64,000 nucleotides of DNA from Harryflintia acetispora (GTDB lineage: Bacteria; Bacillota; Clostridia; Oscillospirales; Ruminococcaceae): the NCBI GenBank assembly GCA_004340125.1, contig SLUK01000008.1:106898-170897 (forward strand). The letters run 5' to 3'. The notes beneath the pieces were generated by a model. The model did not search any database and was not told the origin of the DNA. It saw only the letters and a program-made list of their open reading frames with translations. The position numbers and the translations under genes are program-made. Of the stretch, positions 41,123-50,133 are shown one piece after another; within the stretch, counting starts at the first letter, position 1, and each line of letters starts with the position of its first letter.

Positions 41123-42598
41123 ATGCTGAATACCGAATTTTCGGGCAAGTTCGCCAAGGAGGGCCTGACGTTCGACGACGTGCTGCTGATCCCCGCGAAG
41201 AGCGACGTGCTCCCCAAGGAGGTCGACCTGCGCAGCGAGCTGGTCAAGGGGATCACCCTGAACACCCCCGTCATGACCGCTGCGATGGACACCGTGACCG
41301 AGGCCAAGATGGCCATTGCCATCGCGCGCGAGGGCGGGATCGGGATCATCCACAAGAATATGTCCATCGAGCGGCAGGCCGACGAGGTGGATAAGGTCAA
41401 GCGCTCGGAAAACGGGGTCATCGTCAACCCGTTCTACCTCTCACCCGAGCACTTTGTCTTCGACGCGGACGAGCTGATGGGCAAGTATAAGATTTCCGGC
41501 GTGCCGATCTGCGAGGCGGATGGGAAGCTGGTGGGCATCCTCACCAACCGCGACCTGCGGTTCATGACCGATTTCAACGTCAAGATCAAGGACGTGATGA
41601 CCAAGGAAAACCTGGTGGTCGCCCCGGTCGGCACCACCATGGCCCAGGCGCAGGAGATTCTGCGCAAGCACAAGATCGAAAAGCTCCCCATCGTGGACGA
41701 CGGCGGCTACCTCAAGGGGCTGATCACCATCAAGGACATCGAGAAGGCAGTGCAGTACCCCAACTCCGCCAGGGATAAAAACGGCCGCCTGCTCTGCGGG
41801 GCCGCCATCGGCGCCACCGCCGACGTGCTCGACCGCGCCCAGGCGCTCATCAATGCGCAGGTGGACGTGCTGGTGCTCGACTCGGCCCACGGCCACAACA
41901 AGGACATCGCCGTCGCGGTCGCGAAGGTCAAGAAGGCCTTTCCGAACGTGCCGGTCATCGCCGGCAACATCGCCACCGGCGCCGCGGCCGAGGATCTCAT
42001 CGCGGCGGGCGCCGACGCCTTGAAGGTCGGGATCGGGCCCGGCTCGATCTGCACCACCCGGGTGGTCGCGGGGATCGGCGTGCCGCAGATCACCGCAGTC
42101 TACGACGTGGCCTGCGTCGCCAGCAAGCACCACATCCCGGTCATCGCCGACGGGGGGATCAAGTATTCCGGCGACATCGCCAAGGCGATCGCCGCGGGCG
42201 CAAACGTCGTGATGCTCGGCTCGCTTCTGGCGGGCTGCGAGGAGGCCCCCGGGGCCGAGGAAATCTTCCAGGGCCGCCGCTTCAAGGTCTACCGCGGCAT
42301 GGGGAGTCTGGGCGCGATGGCCTGCGGCAGCAAGGACCGCTATTTCCAGGGGGACAACAAGAAGCTGGTCCCTGAAGGGGTCGAGGGCCGGGTGCCCTAC
42401 AAGGGAAGCGTCGCCGATTCCATCTACCAGCTGCTGGGCGGGCTGCGTTCCGGCATGGGCTACTGCGGCTGCCGCAGCATCGACGAGATGCACGAGAAGG
42501 CGCAGTTTGTGCGGATCACCGGCGCCGGGCTCAAGGAGAGCCACCCGCACGATATCTACATCACCAAGGAAGCGCCGAACTACTCGGTGCAGATCTGA
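41123..42598 (+). CDS. guaB: IMP dehydrogenase
   Basis: A 491-residue IMPDH with the catalytic barrel interrupted by a CBS pair (about 95-215). The catalytic Cys lies in GIGPGSICTTR, the monovalent-cation and substrate motifs in ADGGIKYSGDIAKA and YRGMGSLGAM, and the flap at GVEGRVPYKG. It converts IMP to XMP, committing to GMP synthesis. AAGGAGG precedes the ATG. A strong terminator follows. Confidence 0.97.
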   Translation: MLNTEFSGKFAKEGLTFDDVLLIPAKSDVLPKEVDLRSELVKGITLNTPVMTAAMDTVTEAKMAIAIAREGGIGIIHKNMSIERQADEVDKVKRSENGVIVNPFYLSPEHFVFDADELMGKYKISGVPICEADGKLVGILTNRDLRFMTDFNVKIKDVMTKENLVVAPVGTTMAQAQEILRKHKIEKLPIVDDGGYLKGLITIKDIEKAVQYPNSARDKNGRLLCGAAIGATADVLDRAQALINAQVDVLVLDSAHGHNKDIAVAVAKVKKAFPNVPVIAGNIATGAAAEDLIAAGADALKVGIGPGSICTTRVVAGIGVPQITAVYDVACVASKHHIPVIADGGIKYSGDIAKAIAAGANVVMLGSLLAGCEEAPGAEEIFQGRRFKVYRGMGSLGAMACGSKDRYFQGDNKKLVPEGVEGRVPYKGSVADSIYQLLGGLRSGMGYCGCRSIDEMHEKAQFVRITGAGLKESHPHDIYITKEAPNYSVQI

Positions 42599-42610
42599 GG
42601 ATAACGTAAA

Positions 42611-42651
42611 ACCAGGGCTTCGATCGCAGCGATCGAAGCCCTGGTTTTTTT
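42611..42651 (+). terminator. Intrinsic terminator of guaB
   Basis: A 15-bp stem (ACCAGGGCTTCGATC and complement) around GCAGC, followed by seven Ts. Confidence 0.93.
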
Positions 42652-42695
42652 GTGGGGCGCCGCCCCACGCCCCGCCCAAGGGGATGATTCCCTTG
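42652..42695. repeat. Intergenic palindromes between guaB and metK
   Basis: GTGGGGCG-C-CGCCCCAC (42652-42668) and CAAGGG with CCCTTG around GATGATT-like sequence (42677-42695). The central ATGATT resembles the palindrome at 63962-63985. Confidence 0.55.
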
Positions 42696-42711
42696 AGAAT
42701 CCCACATAAAA

Positions 42712-43866
42712 CTATATGTTTTCCAGCAGTTCCTCCACCCGGTCGGTGCGCTCGAAGCTGACATTCAGCTCCTCGCGGCCCATGTGGCCGTAGCTCGCCA
42801 GCGGCTGATAGCGAAGTGAGCGCAGCCCGAGCGAGTCGATGATCGCCGCCGGGCGCAAATCGAAGGTGCGGCGCACCGCCGCCTCGATTTCATCCGTCGG
42901 GCGCTTCCCGGTGCCGAAGGTGTTGACATTGACCGACACCGGCTCGGCCACCCCGATGGCATAGGCGAGCTGCACCTCACAGCGGGAAGCGAGCCCCGCC
43001 GCCACGATGTTCTTGGCCACGTACCGCGCGGCGTAGGCGGCGCTGCGGTCCACCTTGGTCGGGTCCTTGCCCGAGAAAGCGCCGCCGCCGTGGCGGCCCC
43101 AGCCGCCGTAGGTGTCCACGATGATCTTGCGCCCGGTCACGCCGCTGTCCCCCATCGGGCCGCCGACCACGAAGCGTCCGGTCGGGTTGATGAAGTAGCG
43201 GGTGCGCTCGTCGCAGAGCCCTTTCGGCAGCACCGGGGCGATGACCTGCTCCAAAATATCCTGCCGCACCTGCCCGATGTCCACCTCGGCCGCGTGCTGG
43301 GAGGAGACCACCACCGCCGAAATGCGCACCGGGGTGTAGCCGTCGTACTCCACCGTCACCTGGGCCTTCCCGTCCGGGCGCAGGTAGGGTAAAGAGCCGC
43401 GCCGTACCTCGGCCAGCCGCCGGGTCAGCCTGTGCGAGAGGCTGATGGTCAGCGGCATGTACTCCGCCGTCTCGTCGCAGGCAAAGCCGAACATCATCCC
43501 CTGGTCCCCGGCGCCCACGCTGCCGGCGCCCCCGGAGCCCAGCGAGACCCCCATCGCGATGTCGGGGGACTGCCGGTCCAGCGACGTGAGGATGTTGCAG
43601 GTGTTCCCATCAAAGCCGTATTCGCTCCGGTCATACCCGATGTCGCAGATCACCCGTCTTGCCAGCGCCGGGATGTCCACCTGTGATTTGGAAGTGATTT
43701 CCCCCATGATCAGCACCATGCCGGTGGTGGCGGCGCACTCGCAGGCCACCCGGGACTGGGGGTCCCCCTGCAGCATGGCATCGAGCACGGCGTCCGAAAT
43801 CTGGTCGCAGATCTTGTCCGGATGCCCCTCGGTCACCGATTCCGACGTAAAGAGATAGTTTGCCAT
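42712..43866 (-). CDS. metK: S-adenosylmethionine synthetase
   Basis: A 384-residue MetK: TSESVTEGHPDKICDQISD, GDQGMMFGFA, GGPMGDSGVTGRK and GGGAFSGKDPTKVDRSA cover the ATP, Mg and K sites. It makes SAM from methionine and ATP. The start is the ATG at 43866, since the 15 upstream codons lie in the riboswitch-derived leader. GGAAAG is the ribosome site. Transcription is controlled by a SAM-I riboswitch. Confidence 0.97.
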   Translation of the reverse strand: MANYLFTSESVTEGHPDKICDQISDAVLDAMLQGDPQSRVACECAATTGMVLIMGEITSKSQVDIPALARRVICDIGYDRSEYGFDGNTCNILTSLDRQSPDIAMGVSLGSGGAGSVGAGDQGMMFGFACDETAEYMPLTISLSHRLTRRLAEVRRGSLPYLRPDGKAQVTVEYDGYTPVRISAVVVSSQHAAEVDIGQVRQDILEQVIAPVLPKGLCDERTRYFINPTGRFVVGGPMGDSGVTGRKIIVDTYGGWGRHGGGAFSGKDPTKVDRSAAYAARYVAKNIVAAGLASRCEVQLAYAIGVAEPVSVNVNTFGTGKRPTDEIEAAVRRTFDLRPAAIIDSLGLRSLRYQPLASYGHMGREELNVSFERTDRVEELLENI

Positions 43867-43925
43867 TTTTGTTTTCTTCCTTTCCGCTTCCCTTATCAGA
43901 TTGTTTGGCAAGATGTTTCAGACGC

Positions 43926-44064
43926 AAAAACAGCGCCCGGAAAACCGGGCGCCGCTCTATCTTAGCCTCATCTTCCGGAGTTTTCCGCAGGATTTGGCAC
44001 CTTGCGCTCACACGCAGGTTGCCGGGCTTCACAGGGCCTGGTCCCTCAGCCGCTCTTGATAAGG
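43926..44064 (-). ncRNA. SAM-I (S-box) riboswitch with terminator, upstream of metK
   Basis: Read on the minus strand the aptamer starts with CTTATCAAGAG, continues GCTGAGGGACCAGGCCC, GTGAAGCCCGGCAACC and AGGTGCCAAATCCTGC, and ends with the closing strand GATGAGGCTAAG. These are the conserved S-box positions, including the kink-turn and SAM-binding core. The stem GCGCCCGG/CCGGGCGC with TTTTT at 43952-43926 is the terminator. High SAM should stop metK transcription. Confidence 0.96.
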
Positions 44065-44083
44065 ATGTATTTAATTTTTATTT

Positions 44084-44112
44084 ATTTTACACGGTTCCCG
44101 CCCTCTTGTCAA
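44084..44112 (-). promoter_or_regulatory. Sigma-A promoter of the metK riboswitch transcript
   Basis: On the minus strand TTGACA (44112-44107) and TAAAAT (44089-44084) are separated by 17 bp. It overlaps the end of ribU. Confidence 0.85.
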
Positions 44113-44678
44113 GAGCGCGCGGGCAGCCCGCCCTCCTCGTGGCGCACCAGCCGCGCGATCGGCTTGTAGACAAGGTAGGTGATCAGGGCGTTCGCCCCGG
44201 CCTTGATCAGGTTGAAGGGGAGGATCACCGGGAGCATTAGCTCCAGCACCGCCTGCCGGGGAGCGCCCATGAAAATCGGGGTAAAGATCAGGTTCCAGAG
44301 CGCCATCACCGCCGTCATGGTCACGACCCCGGCGGCCAGCGCGATCATCGCCCCGCCGCGGGTGTGCTTTTTGCGGTAGATGTTCCCGGCCAGGATGGCG
44401 AAGGAGCCGGTCGCGCAAAAGTGCATGAGGATCCCGATGATGCCGGACGAGGCGCTCACCGTGGTGCCCTGGATGATCGAGACCACCAGCGTCAGCGCCA
44501 AACCCGCGCCGGGGCCGAAGAGGAAGGTGCCGATAAAGATCGGGATGTCCGCCGGGTCGTACTCCATCCAGGGCGCGGCCGGGAAGAGCGGGAAGTGGAC
44601 GATGGCCACCAGCACGATGGAAAGTGCGGTGAGCATGGCCATGGTGGTGAGCTTGCGGGTGGTCTGGCTTGCTTTCAT
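44109..44678 (-). CDS. ribU: Riboflavin ECF transporter substrate-binding subunit
   Basis: A 189-residue, six-helix S-component with the RibU signature (FPLFPAAPWMEYDPADIPIFIG and GPGAGLALTLVVSIIQG). It captures riboflavin and works with a shared EcfAAT module encoded elsewhere. GGAGGAGAACATC precedes the ATG. The FMN riboswitch immediately upstream confirms the vitamin. Confidence 0.94.
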   Translation of the reverse strand: MKASQTTRKLTTMAMLTALSIVLVAIVHFPLFPAAPWMEYDPADIPIFIGTFLFGPGAGLALTLVVSIIQGTTVSASSGIIGILMHFCATGSFAILAGNIYRKKHTRGGAMIALAAGVVTMTAVMALWNLIFTPIFMGAPRQAVLELMLPVILPFNLIKAGANALITYLVYKPIARLVRHEEGGLPARS

Positions 44679-44749
44679 GATGTTCTCCTCCAGTTTGGGG
44701 CCTGTTCTGGGGTGCGCCGCCCTCCCGGAATCCTTTCCCGGAAAAACGG

Positions 44750-44777
44750 AAAAGCCCTTGGGAAAATCCCCAAGGGC
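44750..44777 (-). terminator. Terminator stem of the FMN riboswitch
   Basis: On the minus strand GCCCTTGGG pairs with CCCAAGGGC, followed by TTTTCCG. It lies between the aptamer and ribU. Confidence 0.85.
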
Positions 44778-44810
44778 GTCAGCATATCCGCGGAAAACCG
44801 CCTCGTGCTG

Positions 44811-44924
44811 CTTCTTTCATCCGGACTATACCGTTGGTATGGGAATCACACCCATTCAGCCGAGGCTTTCGCTTCGGGTCGCGGACTATCACCGCCAGTG
44901 GGGAATTTCACCCCGCCCTGAAAC
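44811..44924 (-). ncRNA. FMN (RFN) riboswitch upstream of ribU
   Basis: The minus strand contains the RFN core in order: TTCAGGGCGGGGTGAAATT, CCCCACTGGCGGTGATAG, CCGCGACCC, AGCCTCGG, TGATTCCC, ACCAACGGTATAGTCCGG and ATGAAAGAAG. FMN binding should favour the downstream terminator at 44777-44750 and shut off riboflavin uptake. Confidence 0.96.
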
Positions 44925-44946
44925 AGACGCTGTTAAATTTTTATTT

Positions 44947-44975
44947 ATTATATTCTATTCGCCCCGGCTTGTCAA
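44947..44975 (-). promoter_or_regulatory. Sigma-A promoter of the ribU riboswitch transcript
   Basis: A consensus promoter on the minus strand: TTGACA (44975-44970), 17 bp, TATAAT (44952-44947). It overlaps the stop codon of the preceding lipoprotein gene. Confidence 0.9.
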
Positions 44976-45547
44976 GATTCCTCGGGGAACTCGATCCGGC
45001 GGAGCTGGCGCACGTATTCGACTTCCCCATCCGGGCCCCGCCGGTGAAGCAGCAGGTCGCCTGGTTTAAAGTCGACCCCCTTGCGGGTATAGCCCTCCTC
45101 GATCACGGTCACGTCCCACGCCTCCGAGGTGCCGAGCGTCTCGTCGGTGATGGTAATCACCCCGTCCTCCACCGTATACTCGCTGCAAAAGAGGGTATCG
45201 AAGCCGTTTTCAAAGTCGTCGATGGTCCAGTTCAGCGGGCTGTCCGACATGGTGCTGTAGCACACCCCGTTTTCATCGAAGGCGAAGAGCTGGTAGTCGT
45301 AGTCCCAGGGCACCACCTTGGTCTCCTCCTCGAGCAGCGCATCGCTCCATTTGACATATTCCCAGTAGCCGATGAGGTCCTCCTCCAGCGCCTGCTCACC
45401 CACGTTATAGTCGCTCTCGCTCACCGTTTCCTCGGCGGGCGCAAAGCCCGAGGCGCCGAGAGGGATATCCCCGCTCGCGCTCTTGGTCACGCATCCCGAA
45501 AGGGCCAGGCAGCCGGCCGCAAGGATGGCTGCAAGCAGTCTTTTCAT
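44972..45547 (-). CDS. Lipoprotein of unknown function
   Basis: A 191-residue predicted lipoprotein (lipobox LALSGC, Cys19). The mature part has a lipocalin-like or beta-rich flavour (LIGYWEYVKWSD, then DGVITITDETLGTSEAWDVTVIE), but I do not recognise a defined family. The ribosome site is weak. It has its own promoter and ends at the ribU promoter. Confidence 0.7.
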   Translation of the reverse strand: MKRLLAAILAAGCLALSGCVTKSASGDIPLGASGFAPAEETVSESDYNVGEQALEEDLIGYWEYVKWSDALLEEETKVVPWDYDYQLFAFDENGVCYSTMSDSPLNWTIDDFENGFDTLFCSEYTVEDGVITITDETLGTSEAWDVTVIEEGYTRKGVDFKPGDLLLHRRGPDGEVEYVRQLRRIEFPEES

Positions 45548-45597
45548 GCCGTCATTCCACCGCTTCTTTCCTGATTTTGGTTCGTCTATCCTTCGTT

Positions 45598-45626
45598 ATT
45601 ATATACTGATTGCGACATTCTTGCAA
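45598..45626 (-). promoter_or_regulatory. Sigma-A promoter of the lipoprotein gene
   Basis: On the minus strand TTGCAA (45626-45621) and TATAAT (45603-45598) are separated by 17 bp. TTGCAA is its own complement and could also serve a plus-strand TAAAAT 19 bp away for the acetyltransferase gene. Confidence 0.75.
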
Positions 45627-45688
45627 TATTCTTGACAGTTTGTGTTAAAATAGAAGAAGCGCTTTGATTCATTTAGGAGGGATTTCGC

Positions 45689-46519
45689 TTGTCTGATGTC
45701 CGCCTGTCAAAAACAGGAGACCTTCCCGCCCTGCGCTCCCTGTTCGGACAGGTCTTCGAGGAGGATGAGGCGGGGCTCGACCTCTTCTTTTCGCACTGCT
45801 ACCGGGAGGAAAACGCCCTCGTCGCCGAGGTGGACGGGGCGCTTTGCGGGATGTTTTACATCCTGCCCGCCCAGCTGCTCTGCGCGGGGGAAACCCTTGA
45901 TGTCGCCTACCTCTACGCGCTGGCGGTGGAGGAGCACATGCGCGGGCGGGGGATCGCCGGGGAGATCATGCACGAGCTGGACAGGCTGCTGCCCGCGCGG
46001 GGCTATGCCGCCGCGCTGCTCAAGCCGGCCGAGGAGTCCCTCTACGGCTATTACCGCCGCTTCGGGTTCGACCATGCCTTTTATGTGAAGCGCTTCCCCT
46101 TTTCGGCCGGGGGGCCGGGGAAGGTCGTGCCGATCCGGCTCGATAAGCTCCCCCGCCCGCGGGAAAGCTACTTTTCCTGCCGTCCCCTCTTTTTATGGAA
46201 TCAGGGGATGCTGCGCTTCGCCGAGGACTTCGGCCGCCACGGCGGCGGGGGCACCTGGCTCATCGAGACGCCGCAGGGCGGCGGCTACGCCCACGGGCGG
46301 ATTCGGGAGGGAAAGCTGCTCGTGACCGAGCTCGGGTGCGAAGCCGGGAGCGAGCCGGCACTCCTCGGCGCGCTGGCGTCCCGCCTCGGGCTGCCCGGCG
46401 GAGCGGCGCTGCTGCCGCCGGACGCTCCCTTCGGCGAGCGGGAGCCCACCGCGCTGCTCAAATGGTTCATCCCCGCGCGGGAGACAAAGGACGGTTACTT
46501 CTCCCTCGCGTTCGACTAG
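45689..46519 (+). CDS. GNAT-family N-acetyltransferase with C-terminal extension
   Basis: A 276-residue protein. The N-terminal ~130 residues are a GNAT fold with the acetyl-CoA loop LYALAVEEHMRGRGIAGEIM and YGYYRRFGFDH. The C-terminal ~140 residues form a second module of the kind seen in Eis-like enzymes. The acceptor substrate is unknown. The start is TTG with AGGAGG 8 nt upstream. It lies 37 nt before the ABC exporter gene. Confidence 0.85.
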   Translation: MSDVRLSKTGDLPALRSLFGQVFEEDEAGLDLFFSHCYREENALVAEVDGALCGMFYILPAQLLCAGETLDVAYLYALAVEEHMRGRGIAGEIMHELDRLLPARGYAAALLKPAEESLYGYYRRFGFDHAFYVKRFPFSAGGPGKVVPIRLDKLPRPRESYFSCRPLFLWNQGMLRFAEDFGRHGGGGTWLIETPQGGGYAHGRIREGKLLVTELGCEAGSEPALLGALASRLGLPGGAALLPPDAPFGEREPTALLKWFIPARETKDGYFSLAFD

Positions 46520-46556
46520 TCCCGGCTGACGAAACATTTACTGCAAGGAGGACATC

Positions 46557-48272
46557 ATGCTCAAACGTTTTATTTCCTACTACCGCCCGCACTGGAAGAT
46601 GTTCGCCATAGATATGTGCTGCGCCTTCGTCATCTCGGCGGCCGACCTGTTCTATCCGGTGGTCAGCGGCAATATCATCGACGAATACATCCCCCAGAAG
46701 AACCTGCGCATGCTGCTGATCTGGTGCGCGCTGCTGCTGGGGATCTACATTCTGCGCAGCGCCCTGAACTATGTGGTGCAGTACTTCGGCCACATGGTCG
46801 GGGTGCGCATGCAGGCGGACATGCGGCGGGACCTCTTCTCCCATTTACAGTCCCTCCCCTTCTCCTACTTCGATAAAAACAAGACCGGCGCCATCATGTC
46901 GCGGATCGTCAACGACCTGATGGAGATCAGCGAGCTGGCCCACCACGGGCCGGAGGACGTGTTCATCTCGATCGTGACCCTGGCCGGGTCCTTCGTGCTG
47001 ATGTGCATGCGCAACATCCCGCTGACTTTAATCATCTTCGCCTTTATCCCCTTCCTGGTCTTCTTCGCCATGCGAAAAAGGATCAAGATGAACAACGCCT
47101 TCGCCCGCCGGCGGGAGGAGGTGGCCGGGATCAACGCCACGGTGGAAAATTCGATCTCGGGGATCCGGGTGGCCAAGGCGTTCCAGAACCTGGACAACGA
47201 GCTGGAAAAGTTCGCCTGCTCGAACAATTCCTTCGTGGACGCCTGCCGCCAGAGCTACCGGGCGATGGCCGAGTTCTTTTCCGGGATGGACCTGCTGAGC
47301 AACCTGATCATGGTGGTGGTCCTTCTCTCGGGCGGCCTGTTCGCCATCTACGGGCAGATCACCCCCGGGCAGTTCGCCTCCTACATCGTCTTCGTCAGCA
47401 TGTTCTTTAACCCCATCAAGCGCCTCATCCAGTTCGTCGAGCAGTACCAGACCGGCATGACCGGCTTTAAGCGCTTCTGCGAGATCATGGACGAGCACCC
47501 CGAGGACGACGACCCCGGCGCGGTCGAGGCTCGCGACGTGCGGGGGAATATCCGCTTTCAGGACGTCACCTTCACCTATGAGGGGGACAAAAACCAGATC
47601 CTCCACCACCTGTCGCTCGACATCCGGGAAGGGGACACCGTCGCGCTCGTCGGCCCCTCGGGCGGCGGCAAGACGACGCTGTGCCACCTGATCCCCCGCT
47701 TTTATGAGATCAACTCCGGCGCGATCACCCTCGACGGGGTGGACATCCGCCACCTTAAGCGCGCATCCCTGCGCGCCGCCATCGGGATCGTGCAGCAGGA
47801 GGTCTTCCTCTTCACCGGCACCATCCGGGACAATATCGGCTACGGGCGAAGCGACGCGGGTGAAAGCGAGATCGTCGAGGCCGCCAAGCGCGCCAACATC
47901 CACGACTACATCCTCTCCCTGCCCGAGGGGTACGACACCTACATCGGCGAGCACGGGCTCAAGCTCTCGGGCGGGCAGAAGCAGCGCATTTCGATCGCGC
48001 GGGTCTTCCTCAAAAACCCGCCCATCCTGATCCTGGACGAGGCCACCAGCGCTCTGGACAACGTGACCGAGCAGATGATCCAGTCCGCGCTCGACGAGCT
48101 CTGCCGCGGGCGGACCACCATCGTGGTGGCCCACCGGCTCTCGACGATCAAGAACGCCGACCGGATCGTGGTGCTGACCGACGAGGGGATCAAGGAGCAG
48201 GGCACCCACGACGAGCTGCTCGAAAGAGGCGGCATCTATGCCGGGCTCTACCGCTCACAGTTCAGGGCCTAG
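46557..48272 (+). CDS. ABC exporter half-transporter (fused permease and ATPase)
   Basis: A 571-residue protein. A six-helix type-1 exporter domain occupies about 1-320 and the ATPase domain the rest, with Walker A GPSGGGKTTL, Q-loop QQEVFLF, signature LSGGQKQRI, Walker B ILILDEATSALD and switch VAHRLSTI. It acts as a homodimer or with a partner; MsbA-like lipid or drug export is typical. AAGGAGG precedes the ATG. TraX follows 4 nt downstream. Confidence 0.94.
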   Translation: MLKRFISYYRPHWKMFAIDMCCAFVISAADLFYPVVSGNIIDEYIPQKNLRMLLIWCALLLGIYILRSALNYVVQYFGHMVGVRMQADMRRDLFSHLQSLPFSYFDKNKTGAIMSRIVNDLMEISELAHHGPEDVFISIVTLAGSFVLMCMRNIPLTLIIFAFIPFLVFFAMRKRIKMNNAFARRREEVAGINATVENSISGIRVAKAFQNLDNELEKFACSNNSFVDACRQSYRAMAEFFSGMDLLSNLIMVVVLLSGGLFAIYGQITPGQFASYIVFVSMFFNPIKRLIQFVEQYQTGMTGFKRFCEIMDEHPEDDDPGAVEARDVRGNIRFQDVTFTYEGDKNQILHHLSLDIREGDTVALVGPSGGGKTTLCHLIPRFYEINSGAITLDGVDIRHLKRASLRAAIGIVQQEVFLFTGTIRDNIGYGRSDAGESEIVEAAKRANIHDYILSLPEGYDTYIGEHGLKLSGGQKQRISIARVFLKNPPILILDEATSALDNVTEQMIQSALDELCRGRTTIVVAHRLSTIKNADRIVVLTDEGIKEQGTHDELLERGGIYAGLYRSQFRA

Positions 48273-48276
48273 GGCG

Positions 48277-49083
48277 ATGATGGAACGTCTACTGAAAAGG
48301 GGCCTTTGCGCCTTCGAGCTCAAGGTCATCGCGCTCGTCTGCATGACCTTCGACCATGTCGCCTTCTTCCTCTCCCCCGCGCTGCCCATCCCCTGGTGGT
48401 TCCGGCTGATCGGGCGGATCGCGGCCCCCCTCTTCATCTTCCTGAGCTGCTGGGGGTTCGATTACACCCACGACCGGGTGCGCTATATCCGCCGGATGTT
48501 CTGCTGGAGCGTCGGGATGGACCTCTGCACGGCGGTGATCAACTTCCTCACAGCCGGCCGGGCCGAGGTGAGAATCGACAACCACATCTTTTCCACCCTC
48601 TTTTATATCCTTTACTATCTCTACTGGATCGAGCGGCTGCGCGCACGGGAGATGGGGAGGAGCCGGCCCGCGAAGCCCCTGCTGGCCATCGCTCTGCCCT
48701 TCGTGCTGCCGCCGGCGGCCTCCCTCCTGCTCGCCATGCTCACGGCGAATCTTGGCAAGGGAGCGCTGCGCAGCCTCCTGCTCGGGGTGCTGAGCGCACT
48801 GCTGCCCTGCCCGCTCTTCGTCGAGGGAGGCGTGCTGCTCGTCGCCTTCGGGGTGATCCTCTACTACCTGCGAAACCGCCGGCGGGGGATGATCATCTTT
48901 TACTGCGTCTTCTCCCTGCTGACGGGCGGGCTGCAGAGCTTCATGATCCTCGCGCTGCCGCTGCTGCTGCTCTATAACCACCGGCAGGGCCGCAGGATGA
49001 AATACTTCTTCTATCTCTACTACCCCTTGCACGCCTATCTGCTCTACGGCTTGCAGCTTTTGCTGCTCGCCCGGGGGGAATAA
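48277..49083 (+). CDS. TraX-family membrane protein
   Basis: A 268-residue polytopic protein with the TraX signature (FELKVIALVCMTFDHVAFFL; RLIGRIAAPLFIFLSCWGF; then YTHDRVRYIRRM). TraX acetylates F-pilin in plasmids; chromosomal homologs in Firmicutes are probable membrane acyltransferases of unknown substrate. The start is one of two adjacent ATGs after a weak AGGGCG. It is last gene before the AT-rich island. Confidence 0.85.
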   Translation: MMERLLKRGLCAFELKVIALVCMTFDHVAFFLSPALPIPWWFRLIGRIAAPLFIFLSCWGFDYTHDRVRYIRRMFCWSVGMDLCTAVINFLTAGRAEVRIDNHIFSTLFYILYYLYWIERLRAREMGRSRPAKPLLAIALPFVLPPAASLLLAMLTANLGKGALRSLLLGVLSALLPCPLFVEGGVLLVAFGVILYYLRNRRRGMIIFYCVFSLLTGGLQSFMILALPLLLLYNHRQGRRMKYFFYLYYPLHAYLLYGLQLLLLARGE

Positions 49084-49267
49084 TTTTTTACGTGCTCGAC
49101 AAGGGACACACTTTTTTCTTCGGGACAGAAGTTAAGGTTGCGTCCCTCTCAAAGTATTGAAAGCGCCGTTTTCAACATCTCCATATGAGTGGTTCTGAAA
49201 TCCAGACGCTCTCTTTTCTAATTTTTGTTGTTATTCGTTTCAGTAATAAATTATACACCGAAGGATA

Positions 49268-49299
49268 CAAAAAGCGGCTAACCCGCAGGGTAGCCGCTT
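49268..49299 (-). terminator. Intrinsic terminator ending the island's minus-strand transcript
   Basis: On the minus strand AAGCGGCTA pairs with TAGCCGCTT around a 10-base loop, followed by TTTTTG. Confidence 0.75.
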
Positions 49300-49489
49300 C
49301 AAGACCTTACACCAATATGGAAACACCTTTTTCAATACCCATTCCTTACAATTTTAGCTTTGAAGATACTTCAGGAAATCGCATTATTTGCAAAACACAC
49401 AAAAGAATAATCACGTTAACTTAGCAGTATTAAGAAAAACAAGTACAAATTAAGAATTAATCAAAACACTGCCAGAAAGCCTCCGATCA

Positions 49490-49582
49490 TCACTTATGTA
49501 TTACGATATGCAGTTCTGGTAGATTGCCTCGTACCGTTATTCGTATAAACGGTGTGATTACTATCCCAAGCGATAGGACCAT
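49490..49582 (-). CDS. Possible 30-residue peptide in the AT-rich island
   Basis: ATG preceded by GGAGG at 9-nt spacing opens a 30-codon frame of hydrophobic character (MVLSLGIVITPF...). It follows the radical SAM gene on the same strand and precedes the terminator at 49299-49268. An overlapping frame (LEENRNGPIAWDSNHTVY) also looks protein-like, so this may instead be the remnant of a larger gene. Confidence 0.25.
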   Translation of the reverse strand: MVLSLGIVITPFIRITVRGNLPELHIVIHK

Positions 49583-49674
49583 TACGATTTTCCTCCAATC
49601 TTGAAGCAAAAGTCTAACCAGAGTACATAAAGTTTTTCCGTGCTACAAAAATCATTTTTGTAATATTAGTATTA

Positions 49675-50073
49675 TTATATGTGCAACAAGCCTTTAAGCC
49701 AGTTGAACACATTAGCACCCGCATTCGTTAGCTTGGTTATTTGACATTGTTTTAAATATTGTGGAGTAATAACGTTTTTTAAAATTGTCATTGTGGGTTC
49801 CAATGAATAAAAATATTTTTCAATATCCAACGACTTTTTAGTTTTTTCTATATATTCTGTAATACGCAAACCGTCTATTGCACGTTTATCACAAACAATA
49901 AATATATCAGCACAGTCTTTTATTATTTCAAAAGATTCTTTGTATGTTTTTTGATCAGGAATCTGTATGGACACACCTAAAGTATGGAACGCTGATAATA
50001 TTCGCTGACCCATATGACTATTTTGATTGCCTAAAAAAGCGAAACGTGTTCCTTCTTTAAAACAAGCAATCAA
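49675..50073 (-). CDS. ORF in frame with the upstream radical SAM gene, possible detached C-terminal domain
   Basis: A 132-residue frame starting at TTG without a good ribosome site. It is in the same reading frame as the gene upstream and separated only by one TGA at 50136-50134; between them the frame is open with no ATG. The content (TRFAFLGNQNSHMGQRI; DCADIFIVCDKRAIDGLRI) looks like a small nucleotide-binding or Rossmann-like domain. It may be the C-terminus of one protein split by a nonsense mutation, or a separately translated gene. Confidence 0.45.
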   Translation of the reverse strand: MIACFKEGTRFAFLGNQNSHMGQRILSAFHTLGVSIQIPDQKTYKESFEIIKDCADIFIVCDKRAIDGLRITEYIEKTKKSLDIEKYFYSLEPTMTILKNVITPQYLKQCQITKLTNAGANVFNWLKGLLHI

Positions 50074-50133
50074 ATCCCTAATCTCAACAAAAAAAACATA
50101 TTTCCTGTATTCTTGAAAATTTTTGTTAGCATC

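Larger units (their letters stand above)
49084..49674. other. AT-rich stretch at the left of the island, no confident gene
   Basis: Composition drops sharply after TraX. A frame at 49185-49424 is interrupted by a hairpin and lacks a ribosome site, so I do not call it. A minus-strand terminator and one possible 30-residue peptide lie here and are listed separately. Confidence 0.6.

Noticed and set aside
49185..49424. 79-codon plus-strand frame in the AT-rich island
   Set aside because: It contains the minus-strand terminator hairpin, has no ribosome site and no recognisable sequence.
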